Virus record (IMG/VR): IMGVR_UViG_3300029951_000120
Span: 1-21,673 of that record
Origin: a virus
Length of the DNA stretch: 21,673 nucleotides
Reading direction: 5' to 3' (one strand)
In this document: in pieces, positions 14,690 through 21,114 of the stretch
How positions within the stretch are numbered: the stretch's first letter is position 1
How the letters are laid out: each line of letters begins with the position of its first letter
Notes under the pieces: generated by a model
Databases searched by the model: none
The model's input: only the letters and a program-made list of their open reading frames with translations
What the model was told of the DNA's origin: nothing
Position numbers and translations under genes: made by a program

Positions 14690-15531
14690 TAAGCCGCCTT
14701 AAGTAGTGTTAGTGGATCCAAGTGCAAGTCACACTCGGGATAGTGTTCAGGCCAATCAACATCATTGGTGTTGATCACAGTCTGTGCGATGTCACCATAG
14801 TTGTCCTCGGCCCAGAGCCCGCTAAAGCCGTCGGCCATAGCGACCTGAGTAGTGTTATAGACCCAACGCATCAATGGGTCTGAATCCAACCATCTATTTG
14901 AGAGAACGCGATACTCCAACCCGTAGGATTTCGGACGAAACGCACCCGCTTTCCCGTATAGTGAACGACGAACCGGGTCTTTATCCCAAAAAAGTGAATA
15001 CATCCCAAGATAGTAGTCCAACTGACGTGCAAAACGACAACAAAGCATGAACCAATCTTTATCCTCAATGTCTTTGTCCTCTGTCCAACCAATGTGAATG
15101 TGCCCGCTAGCGGTCCTGAAAGGCTCCCCAGCGGGATCGGGGGCCGGATTGGTAGTCATGGTCCAGCCACTATAGTCAGGGTTACAGCCGAGCTCCTGGG
15201 CATGACTAGGGACTTGAAACTTGAAGTAGTCTGGCTCAAACCGAGCAACAGGTTCAGCCACAACATTATAGCCGGGGACCATATTGATCATGGTGTTCAT
15301 AACGGATTGAATATTGTGAACAAACTCATCACAGGTTTTAGCAGGATCAATGTTAAACTCAAGTGCGGTTCCGTCAATTTGGACCGCCCCAAATGGAACT
15401 TTGTGAGGTTCCCACTTAGTTCCGGGAATTCTTGGTCCATGTTCCAGGTCGTCAGCAGACACAAAAGCACCCGTATTAGGGTTACGCATAAAGAGTTCTG
15501 GGTCGCAACCGACCAATACTGTTGATTTCAA
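14689..15531 (-). CDS. phiEco32-like COOH-NH2 ligase, type 2 amidoligase
   Basis: A 280-residue enzyme with the features of the phage type 2 amidoligase family: VGCDPELFMRN at the N-terminus, KVPFGAVQIDGTALEFNIDP, then RTASGHIHIGW and the C-terminal KAGAFRPKSYGLEYRVLSNR. The Glu, His and Arg residues in these blocks correspond to the ATP/metal site of the glutamine synthetase-like fold. It would activate a carboxylate and couple it to an amine. The start is TTG with AGGA eight bases upstream. It follows the class II amidotransferase after 12 bases and overlaps the unknown gene by one base. Confidence 0.92.
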   Translation of the reverse strand: MKSTVLVGCDPELFMRNPNTGAFVSADDLEHGPRIPGTKWEPHKVPFGAVQIDGTALEFNIDPAKTCDEFVHNIQSVMNTMINMVPGYNVVAEPVARFEPDYFKFQVPSHAQELGCNPDYSGWTMTTNPAPDPAGEPFRTASGHIHIGWTEDKDIEDKDWFMLCCRFARQLDYYLGMYSLFWDKDPVRRSLYGKAGAFRPKSYGLEYRVLSNRWLDSDPLMRWVYNTTQVAMADGFSGLWAEDNYGDIAQTVINTNDVDWPEHYPECDLHLDPLTLLKAA

Positions 15532-15543
15532 CTCTTGTTTCCT

Positions 15544-16617
15544 TCACATCACATGTCGGAGGGTTTCATAGCAATCAACATCGCCATAACAAACTTCACA
15601 CATGAATGGAGTATTCTTGGCCCCATTCCAGTTACCCATTATCTGAATAAAGTCACCCCATTCTTGACTGTTGTCATTACAGAACGCACAGCCTTCGGCA
15701 ACCATGTGCTCAAACTGCTGCTTGTTGATGGTGTGGCCGTAGATGTCTTTGTATGGGGGGCGAAATCGCTTGGTATCGAATTTTTGATTAAACGATAGAA
15801 CATTGCTATCACTCTTCTTATAACCAGCAAACGTCTTCACCGTCGTCGTAGTTGTAGCCCCACCTGTAAAAGGGACTGTGGCATAAACACATGACTTCCC
15901 TTCAACTTTAGACTGCTCGGGACTGTCAAATTTCTTGGTAACAACCGTGGGGACTTTCCACTTATAATGGGTGTCCTTGGTTATCGTGAAGAACTCGTCG
16001 CCTTCCGTTTTCTTGCGACGACGACCTAGAACGTACTTAAGCATCTCAGGTTCAGACGCCCAAATAAGCGTGCAACGATCTGCAGAATAGCAATAGTGAA
16101 GTGGTCGCTTGTCATTACGCAGGAAGTTTAGGGTTCCGTCTCGCTTGTCAAACCACGTAAGAGCCCAAGCGCCAGTCACACGCTTCATGGTTTCAACAAC
16201 ACCAACTTCATTTATTGTCGAAAAAATGGCCTGACTGTCTGTGTCATAGAGATTCGCATCATGAAGATTTTTAATAGTAAATTTGTCAAGCGTACCATTA
16301 TGAGCACCCATAACATGTTCAAAAGCGAATGGATGAGCATTCTCTTCAGTGTGAGCCCCAAGAGTGGCATATCTGTTATGCCCTATGAGAACTTTAACAG
16401 GATTATTGATGTCCATAGCGTCTTCGAACGCCTTGGAGTGAAACAAGTTGAAAGGGTGTCCGGGCGCTCTTGCTAGAGTGAACTCGTTCGTGGCTCTGTG
16501 AACAAATCCAGCACCAGTTGAGTGTGCACCTCTAACACTGTCAACTAGTAGTAGTTCATTAAAAACGTCTTTCCAACTTCCATAAATGTCTCCCGCGACT
16601 CCGACTAGCCCGCAAAT
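15544..16617 (-). CDS. Class II (Ntn) glutamine amidotransferase with zinc-ribbon tail, ATT start
   Basis: A 357-residue protein. The N-terminal domain is an Ntn-type glutaminase: catalytic Cys directly after the initiator in (M)CGLVGVAGDI, GHNRYAT (79-85, substrate Arg), HNGTL (106-110, oxyanion Asn-Gly) and DTDSQ (125-129). It releases ammonia from glutamine. The C-terminus adds two cysteine pairs, CAFC (310-313) and CEVC (340-343), likely binding zinc. The catalytic Cys must be residue 1 after Met removal, and the codon before it is ATT (16617-16615), with AGGAG eight bases upstream. The first TTG (16446) would delete the nucleophile. It overlaps the end of the class I amidotransferase gene by 13 nt. 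Confidence 0.93.
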   Translation of the reverse strand: MCGLVGVAGDIYGSWKDVFNELLLVDSVRGAHSTGAGFVHRATNEFTLARAPGHPFNLFHSKAFEDAMDINNPVKVLIGHNRYATLGAHTEENAHPFAFEHVMGAHNGTLDKFTIKNLHDANLYDTDSQAIFSTINEVGVVETMKRVTGAWALTWFDKRDGTLNFLRNDKRPLHYCYSADRCTLIWASEPEMLKYVLGRRRKKTEGDEFFTITKDTHYKWKVPTVVTKKFDSPEQSKVEGKSCVYATVPFTGGATTTTTVKTFAGYKKSDSNVLSFNQKFDTKRFRPPYKDIYGHTINKQQFEHMVAEGCAFCNDNSQEWGDFIQIMGNWNGAKNTPFMCEVCYGDVDCYETLRHVM

Positions 16618-17273
16618 TGCAAACTCTCCTGCATGAATTCTGACATTAGTTCAAAACAATAATCAGCAAAACGAGAACCGGGAACATATTCTGGATGACC
16701 CTGAATGCAGAGGGTCCGGGTTTGCGGATACCAAACGATCTCAGTGTCCTTGTGGTCGTCTGGGTAGAAAAGACTATGCCCAGCTTCCCAATGATCAGGA
16801 TTCGCAAGCTTTCTGGTTGATTCGTCAGCCGTTGCAATGACAACACCAGTCTTGTAATTGGGTCGCATCATCTGGTGGTGTGTGCTGGTGGCTCTGATCT
16901 TTTCACCAGTTCGGGTGTCAACGATCATATGGTCGCGAGTGTGACGATCAACATCTTGCCAGAGGGTGCCACCATTAAGGCAATTGAGAAGTTGAGCTCC
17001 ACGACAGATACCAAGTTTGAAAGTATTCGGAAAACGATTAAAGATGGCAATCTCTTCTTCATCACGACGAGACGGTTCGAACGGAACACCACGATAAGCC
17101 GGTCGTTCGTGGTAGATTTTGGTACCAATATCGGCACCGCCGTTAAAGACAATCAAAGTAGCAGACTCGGGATCTTTGATAGGACGCATACCAATTCCAC
17201 GGAAAAGATGGCTGGAACTGTCCAAACCACCATATTCGTTAAGGCTAGTAAACGGCATGTCTTTAAAGTTCAT
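16605..17273 (-). CDS. Class I glutamine amidotransferase / gamma-glutamyl hydrolase-like (C26)
   Basis: A 222-residue protein resembling PuuD-type gamma-glutamyl-GABA hydrolases. It shows FNGGADIG, LGICRGAQLLNCLNGG with nucleophile Cys90, TSTHHQM and IQGHPEYV with His193 and Glu195, the full class I triad. It could cleave gamma-glutamyl amides or supply ammonia, and so reverse or feed the ligases encoded downstream. The start is uncertain: ATG 17273 overlaps the end of the Pro-Gln protein gene, and ATG 17258 comes just after it; neither has a clear ribosome binding site. The frame further upstream falls in the acidic tail codons and is not real. Confidence 0.88.
   Translation of the reverse strand: MNFKDMPFTSLNEYGGLDSSSHLFRGIGMRPIKDPESATLIVFNGGADIGTKIYHERPAYRGVPFEPSRRDEEEIAIFNRFPNTFKLGICRGAQLLNCLNGGTLWQDVDRHTRDHMIVDTRTGEKIRATSTHHQMMRPNYKTGVVIATADESTRKLANPDHWEAGHSLFYPDDHKDTEIVWYPQTRTLCIQGHPEYVPGSRFADYCFELMSEFMQESLQFAG
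16626..16630 (-). promoter_or_regulatory. Shine-Dalgarno AGGAG for the ATT start of the class II amidotransferase
   Basis: AGGAG lies eight bases before ATT 16617-16615, in the final codons of the class I amidotransferase gene. Together with the catalytic cysteine codon that follows the ATT, it fixes the start. Confidence 0.75.
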
Positions 17274-18252
17274 CAAAGGCGTCGTCGTCGTCAAGGTCGT
17301 CGAAATCAAAATCGTGTTCCTCTATGTGTGGTTGTGGTTGTGGTTGTGGTTGTGGTTGTGGTTGTGGTTGTGGTTGTGGTTGTGGTTGTGGTTGTGGTTG
17401 TGGTTGTGGTTGTGGTTGTGGTAGATCATCCCAAATATGCAAGGGAGGTTGAACAAATAGTGGAGGCATTGGAACAAACTTTTTAATCTTTGGTTCAGCT
17501 ATTGGCTTGATAATGGGTAGACCAAACAACTCCGAGATCTTTTCGTCGTCCATAGTCTTCATACCCCGAATAGTATTATAATCGGTACTACCCCAAATTT
17601 TGTCACACGGACGACAATTTTTAGGATTTACCTTAAAAGATTCTGACATTGAAGTCATATCACCTTTTATGATCCGACCCCAATCGGACGACGGAGCGAA
17701 CCAATAGTGACCATGTACCGGGAAAAATCTGTTGTCGCCATTAAATGGCTCACCACGAGTAGAATAAGACAGCAGAAAGGCTAGAACAGTGTCGAACCCA
17801 GCTTGTGTCAACAACTTCCATTGTTTAAGAAACTTTGAATGTTCTATTGGAACTCGGGTGGCAATACAGAAGTTGTAAAGAACATTGCTTGGCCATTTGT
17901 CTAGATCAGTAATATGAAGATAATAAGTCGCTCTCGATTTCTTAAGACTGACAAGATCACTAAAAGCTTTGAAGGGACCATTTATCAACATTCGAATATA
18001 GTCTATAGAAACCTCATTAGACTTTGGAACAGCAGTAACCATCTCTTCAAAACCAGGTTTGTGCATTTGCATACTAGCGTGACATATACGCATGTATTCC
18101 TTGATAAGAACACCTTGAGAATTCCAAATGAACCAAGAAGATGGACTAGCATGATTCAAGCTTTTATACGTGTCAAACAAAGAGGGTAGGTTCTCTTCTA
18201 TAACACTCTTACTATCAACTAGGATTTCTTCGGGGATTTTCTTATTCACCAA
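17263..18252 (-). CDS. Unknown protein with Pro-Gln repeat and acidic tail, first gene of the amidoligase operon
   Basis: A 329-residue protein. Residues 1-270 form a globular part of unknown family, with FFPVHGHYWFAPSSDWGRII and a CRPCD motif. Then comes a run of about 16 Pro-Gln pairs, followed by a tail almost wholly of Asp, Glu, Phe and Leu (HDFDFDDLDDDDAFDEL). Such a stiff linker with an acidic end suggests a protein that presents its tail to a partner. Being the first gene of an operon of ATP-dependent carboxylate-amine ligases, its carboxylate- or glutamine-rich end is a candidate substrate; that is inference. The start is TTG (18252) or GTG (18249), after AAGGAA. Confidence 0.8.
   Translation of the reverse strand: MVNKKIPEEILVDSKSVIEENLPSLFDTYKSLNHASPSSWFIWNSQGVLIKEYMRICHASMQMHKPGFEEMVTAVPKSNEVSIDYIRMLINGPFKAFSDLVSLKKSRATYYLHITDLDKWPSNVLYNFCIATRVPIEHSKFLKQWKLLTQAGFDTVLAFLLSYSTRGEPFNGDNRFFPVHGHYWFAPSSDWGRIIKGDMTSMSESFKVNPKNCRPCDKIWGSTDYNTIRGMKTMDDEKISELFGLPIIKPIAEPKIKKFVPMPPLFVQPPLHIWDDLPQPQPQPQPQPQPQPQPQPQPQPQPQPQPQPHIEEHDFDFDDLDDDDAFDEL
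17327..17422. repeat. Perfect hexanucleotide tandem repeat, 16 copies of TGTGGT
   Basis: Sixteen perfect 6-bp units (96 bp) inside the coding sequence of the Pro-Gln protein; on the coding strand the unit reads as CCA CAA. A perfect repeat with identical codons implies recent expansion by slippage. Copy changes keep frame, so length variation among related phages is expected. Confidence 0.97.
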
Positions 18253-18260
18253 TTATTGGT

Positions 18261-18309
18261 CTTCCTTAACGGAGTTAAGAACTTCTACGTTGAGGGTAAA
18301 GAGATCTTT
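18261..18309 (-). promoter_or_regulatory. Leader hairpins before the Pro-Gln gene, one touching its ribosome binding site
   Basis: On the minus strand CTTAA (18279-18275) pairs with TTAAG (18269-18265) across CTCCG's complement loop of five bases, and the second arm runs into the AAGGAA ribosome binding site, so folding could hide it. A second palindrome, AAAGATCTCTTT, lies at 18309-18298. Both are in the 5' leader produced by the promoter at 18396-18369. Confidence 0.45.
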
Positions 18310-18332
18310 ATATATTATTATATTATTTAGTC

Positions 18333-18367
18333 TCTTTAAAGAACTCTCTAAGAGTCTCTTTAAGAGA
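18333..18367 (-). promoter_or_regulatory. Cluster of palindromes at the transcription start (possible operator)
   Basis: Three adjacent dyads: TCTCTTTAAGAGA (18355-18367), ACTCT-CTA-AGAGT (18343-18355) and TCTTTAAAGA (18333-18342). They begin at the expected start site of the promoter beside them, the position of an operator, or would form hairpins at the 5' end of the message. The half-sites share CTCTT/AAGAG. Confidence 0.5.
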
Positions 18368-18368
18368 T

Positions 18369-18396
18369 ATTATATACCAAAATATTAAGCTGTCAA
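18369..18396 (-). promoter_or_regulatory. Near-consensus sigma70 promoter of the amidoligase operon
   Basis: Consensus TTGACA (18396-18391), a 16-base spacer and consensus TATAAT (18374-18369) on the coding strand. The -35 box lies in the last codons of the small membrane protein gene. The start site should be near 18362. With no gap of note downstream, it would drive the whole cassette and perhaps the replication genes. Confidence 0.85.
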
Positions 18397-18561
18397 GATA
18401 ATAAATCCAATTACAGCAGAAACAGCACCGGCATAACACCAATGCAACCCTGTAATTGTGGTACGTCTTCCGTCTTCAGGAAAGTCGTTCTTCATAGCAG
18501 ATATGCCTGCTAGGAACATACAAACAGCACAAATAGCGAAGAAAAGACCCGCGATAGACAT
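18385..18561 (-). CDS. Small membrane protein with two transmembrane helices, 58 residues
   Basis: The first hydrophobic stretch is IAGLFFAICAVCMFLAGISA (residues 3-22); a polar, charged loop (KNDFPEDGRRTT) follows, then a second hydrophobic stretch from about residue 41 to 58 (YAGAVSAVIGFIILTA). The ATG overlaps the preceding stop as TAATG. Size and topology would fit a class II-type holin or another inner-membrane accessory, but the endolysin is 14 kb away and no holin family is recognised, so function is left open. Confidence 0.8.
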   Translation of the reverse strand: MSIAGLFFAICAVCMFLAGISAMKNDFPEDGRRTTITGLHWCYAGAVSAVIGFIILTA

Positions 18562-18956
18562 TATGCCGCCAGCTTCCAGGTTTTGCTTTTGTCGCGAAGG
18601 AACAAACCTTGGGGGCTACCGCGCGGTGTGGCTTCCCCGATCTTGACAAAACCACACTTCTTGATGGCGTCCATGATCTTCTTGCTAGTCATTTGACCAG
18701 AATTGAGGGTCAACCAAGTCATGGCAGGTTTCATTTGTTCGTGCTGAAAGATCTGAAAATCTGGCCGAGGAACAGTACAAATATGTTCAATCTGTTTAAC
18801 CAACTCGTCGTCCGACAAGGTGTTAACAGACTTAAAACCACTGATAATTGACATCCCGCAGCACAACGGCCACATTTGGCGTCGCATTTCAGGTGGGAAA
18901 TGACCCTCGAAAGTTGGGCCAAAAACTGTCGGAAGTTCTTTCTTTTCGTCAGCCAT
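18561..18956 (-). CDS. Hypothetical protein, 131 residues
   Basis: Starts MADEKKELPTVFGPTFEGHF with GGAG six bases before the ATG. It has a cysteine pair in MWPLCCGMSIISGF and a C-terminal part (KKIMDAIKKCGFVKIGEATP) that looks like a small alpha/beta or winged-helix-like unit. No family recognised. It follows a 58-base gap that holds a TTTGACCT-type element shared with the next upstream gene. Confidence 0.8.
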   Translation of the reverse strand: MADEKKELPTVFGPTFEGHFPPEMRRQMWPLCCGMSIISGFKSVNTLSDDELVKQIEHICTVPRPDFQIFQHEQMKPAMTWLTLNSGQMTSKKIMDAIKKCGFVKIGEATPRGSPQGLFLRDKSKTWKLAA

Positions 18957-19014
18957 TGTTTTCTCCTAGTTGGATTAAGTGAGCCTTTTAATGACATGCT
19001 CAGGTCAAAAACAA

Positions 19015-19680
19015 TTACGCGGCGATTTGTTCGGGGAAAACCCAGCCACGATGCTTGGCGACCTGCTCAATCTCGTAGCGCCGCAGAGTGTGGCCGCCGA
19101 CCGTCACCTTGTCCATGGTGAAGTAAGCAGTCTTGCGACCAAGGGGTGTGGTCAGCATCATCGACTGACTGGCCTTGGGTATGTTCGCCCAATATTTGGA
19201 CACATTGGACCAAAGTCCAAGGAACTGGGCGGGCGACAGATAGAACTCGGTGCCATCACCAAAGCCGTTCGGCAGTTTGCGCTTGATCTTCGTCTGACCA
19301 AGGCTCATGTTATTGCCAATCGACCAGCCGTCAGGGACTTCAGCGAACTGATAGCCGCCGATGGCATTTGCTGGGGCCTGGGGGGCCTCTACAGCCTCAA
19401 GAACCTCCTGTACTACCTGAGGTGCCACAACAACGTTTTGGGCTCCACCGAGCTTCTCAGCGACCAAGTTGAACCTGCCATCTTTGAGTTGCACCAGCTT
19501 GATCAGGTTTTCGACCGTGAAGAACTGCTCCGCATCGTCCACCACCAGCAAGGGCTTCTTGTTGTTGGAGATTGCCGTGATGGTTTCGGCCATCAAGTCC
19601 GCACCGAACTGTCGGAAGATGGTCCTGTCCAACACAATCCCTTGTTGAAGAATTGTGAGAGCTTGATTTTTATCAGCCAT
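19015..19680 (-). CDS. Hypothetical protein, 221 residues
   Basis: Begins MADKNQALTILQQGIVLDRT with AAGGAA eight bases upstream. The N-terminal 90 residues are predicted mixed alpha/beta (KKPLLVVDDAEQFFTVENLI); a linker rich in Pro, Ala and Val follows (VVVAPQVVQEVLEAVEAPQA). The C-terminal domain contains Gly- and Trp-rich segments (FYLSPAQFLGLWSNVSKYWA, HRGWVFPEQIAA). No family recognised. The frame remains open upstream through the repeat of the next gene, but that part would be a Leu/Gly repeat and is rejected. Confidence 0.85.
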   Translation of the reverse strand: MADKNQALTILQQGIVLDRTIFRQFGADLMAETITAISNNKKPLLVVDDAEQFFTVENLIKLVQLKDGRFNLVAEKLGGAQNVVVAPQVVQEVLEAVEAPQAPANAIGGYQFAEVPDGWSIGNNMSLGQTKIKRKLPNGFGDGTEFYLSPAQFLGLWSNVSKYWANIPKASQSMMLTTPLGRKTAYFTMDKVTVGGHTLRRYEIEQVAKHRGWVFPEQIAA

Positions 19681-19732
19681 AGCTGAAATTCCTTGTTTTG
19701 TTTGTGCATGACTTAGGTCAAATGTAATCTTA

Positions 19733-20296
19733 TTAACTAAAAATTCTAATAAAGATTTTTCGTTGTTCGAGTTCCTCAGCAGACCTAGCAGCAGACCAAG
19801 TAGCAGACCAAGTAGCAGACCTAGCAAACCCAGCAGACTCAGCAGCAGACCTAGCAGACCAAGCAGCAGACCTAGCAGACCAAGCAGCAGACCTAGCAGA
19901 CTCAGCAGCAGACCTAGCAGACCAAGCAGCAGACCTAGCAGCATACCTAGCAGCAGACTCAGCAGCCTCAGCAGCCTCAGCAGCCTCAGCAGCAGACCTA
20001 GCAGACCAAGCAGCAGATTTAGATGGTGAGTCTAGCCAAGCCTGTACTGCTCGAAGAGCTTTTGAAACTCTTATATCAGTATTATTGTGAGAAACTCTTT
20101 GTGCACATTCCAAAGCAAACCGAACACAAAGATCTTTTCTACCAAGTTTGCCAGCCACCCAGAGAAGATCGTCAACGCTAACACCTTTGTCAAGTGCCTG
20201 TTCGGCCGTTAAATACTTTCGACGACCAAAATCAGGTATTTTATTACGAGAACATGGCTGTAGCTTTAGAACTTGGTCATATGTCAGTTTAATCAC
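19733..20296 (-). CDS. Imm-5-like putative immunity protein with Ala/Ser heptad repeat
   Basis: A 187-residue protein. The N-terminal domain (about 1-90) has VSVDDLLWVAGKLGRKDLCV, ALECAQRV and KALRAVQAWLDSP, the pattern of Imm-5-like putative immunity proteins, which are followed as here by a long Ala-rich repeat. The repeat (about 92-175) is built on seven residues like SAAWSAR or SAAESAR and should form a long helix. Such proteins are common in phages but untested; the immunity name comes from toxin neighbourhoods in bacteria. The start is taken as GTG 20296 because AAGGTGG lies five bases before it; a GTG three codons earlier lacks a site. Confidence 0.7.
   Translation of the reverse strand: MIKLTYDQVLKLQPCSRNKIPDFGRRKYLTAEQALDKGVSVDDLLWVAGKLGRKDLCVRFALECAQRVSHNNTDIRVSKALRAVQAWLDSPSKSAAWSARSAAEAAEAAEAAESAARYAARSAAWSARSAAESARSAAWSARSAAWSARSAAESAGFARSATWSATWSAARSAEELEQRKIFIRIFS
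19777..20017. repeat. Degenerate 21-bp tandem repeat in the Imm-5-like gene
   Basis: About 240 bp of repeats built from AGCAGACC, TAGCAGACC and AAGCAGC blocks, with a main period of 21 bp (seven codons) and local 9- and 12-bp variants. There are no unique spacers, so it is not CRISPR. Four or more reading frames stay open through it, which produces false long frames. Confidence 0.9.
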
Positions 20297-20314
20297 TTTA
20301 ACCACCTTATAAGG

Positions 20315-20343
20315 TTGACATAAGTATAGTTAGAGTATAAAAT
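20315..20343 (+). promoter_or_regulatory. Promoter-like sequence on the plus strand
   Basis: TTGACA (20315-20320), a 17-base spacer and TAAAAT (20338-20343) lie in a non-coding gap and face against all genes. If active it would make RNA antisense to the 101-residue gene and beyond. It may be chance in AT-rich DNA. Confidence 0.3.
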
Positions 20344-20379
20344 AATGATATCAAAGTAAAAATGATCTATGACGTAGTA

Positions 20380-20685
20380 TTAGGCCGCGGCAGCAACCTG
20401 TTCGTGGTTGAACTTGTCCGCCAGGGCCGTCTTGGCCGCCGCCAGATACTTCTCGATCTGCTCAGGAGTGGCCACATTGGTTTCCACGCAGTTACCGTTA
20501 TGCATCGCCCACCAATGGTGGTTCTGGAGCCAATTGCGGGTCCCGAAGTGGTACATGTCCACGATGCGGAACCCAATGTCCTTGCCTTCGGGATTGAAGG
20601 TTTGGACACTAATGTAGAGGTTGTTGGGGTTTTGTGCCACTGGGGCTTGTTGCTCGCCGGTGGTCTTGGTGACTTGCTTGGTCAT
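20380..20685 (-). CDS. Hypothetical protein, 101 residues
   Basis: Starts MTKQVTKTTGEQQAPVAQNP, a disordered Gln/Thr-rich leader, then a compact part rich in aromatic residues (YISVQTFNPEGKDIGFRIVD, YHFGTRNWLQNHHWWAMHNG) and an Ala-rich helix at the end (QIEKYLAAAKTALADKF). GGAA precedes the ATG by five bases. No family recognised. GC content is higher than in the flanking gaps, as expected of a real coding sequence. Confidence 0.75.
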   Translation of the reverse strand: MTKQVTKTTGEQQAPVAQNPNNLYISVQTFNPEGKDIGFRIVDMYHFGTRNWLQNHHWWAMHNGNCVETNVATPEQIEKYLAAAKTALADKFNHEQVAAAA

Positions 20686-20766
20686 TTCATTTCCATATAT
20701 GTGAGGACTGATTGACGATTGTGGTGTTATGAAAGCAAGTCAAAATAAAGGTTAAAATATGTTGCC

Positions 20767-20779
20767 CCCCCGACGGGGG
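20767..20779 (-). terminator. GC-rich hairpin, possible terminator after the KTSC gene
   Basis: CCCCC and GGGGG separated by three bases form a very stable short hairpin 30 bases beyond the stop of the KTSC-domain gene. On the minus strand it is followed by GGCAACATATTTT, with Ts only after ten bases, so it is an imperfect intrinsic terminator and may instead be an attenuator or processing site. Confidence 0.4.
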
Positions 20780-20808
20780 TTCCATTTCTTCCCCGATTTT
20801 GAACTAAA

Positions 20809-21084
20809 TTAAACGTTATTCAGATAAGCAAGAAGACTGTCTTCACTCTCCCAACGAGTGTAGGGATACGACTTCACGACGTTGTGAAGATACTTACCCA
20901 TGGACTCCGCATGGACGAGACCCATGTAGATGTCTAATGGGGCCATGTAACTATAAAGACCACCATTTTTGAATCGAACACAGAGGGTCTGTGACGGTTC
21001 ATGGAAGAATGTGGCACTGATATTGGAAGAGTCGCTATCAGCCCACCCAATTGCTGTCAGTTGTTTTTGTGATTTGTAAACCAT
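20809..21084 (-). CDS. KTSC-domain protein
   Basis: A 91-residue protein matching the KTSC domain: SSNISATFFHEPSQTLCVRF, then NGGLYSYMAPLDIYMGLVHA and ESMGKYLHNVVKSYPYTRW. The family combines a strand pair (L-x-V-x-F-x-x-G-x-x-Y-x-Y) with a helix and is common in phages and bacteria; its function is not established, although it is sometimes fused to nucleic-acid enzymes. ATG 21084 is chosen as start because the domain begins shortly after. The only purine-rich signal is AGAGG two bases before it, which is too close, and the frame is open upstream to 21132 into the structured RNA region. Confidence 0.8.
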   Translation of the reverse strand: MVYKSQKQLTAIGWADSDSSNISATFFHEPSQTLCVRFKNGGLYSYMAPLDIYMGLVHAESMGKYLHNVVKSYPYTRWESEDSLLAYLNNV

Positions 21085-21114
21085 AACCTCTCTAACCCCA
21101 CACCATACCCATGA

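Noticed and set aside
17119-17486. Plus-strand frames encoding Val-only or Trp-Leu repeats
   Set aside because: They are the antisense reading of the TGTGGT repeat within the Pro-Gln protein gene.
18385-18561. Holin call for the small membrane protein
   Set aside because: Two helices and size fit, but no holin family pattern is seen and the endolysin lies 14 kb away, so it is listed as a membrane protein only.
19681-19944. N-terminal extension (Leu/Gly repeat) of the 221-residue protein
   Set aside because: It is an out-of-frame reading of the Imm-5-like gene repeat; the ATG at 19680 has a good ribosome binding site.
19777-20017. CRISPR array
   Set aside because: The repeats are contiguous and coding, with no unique spacers of regular length.
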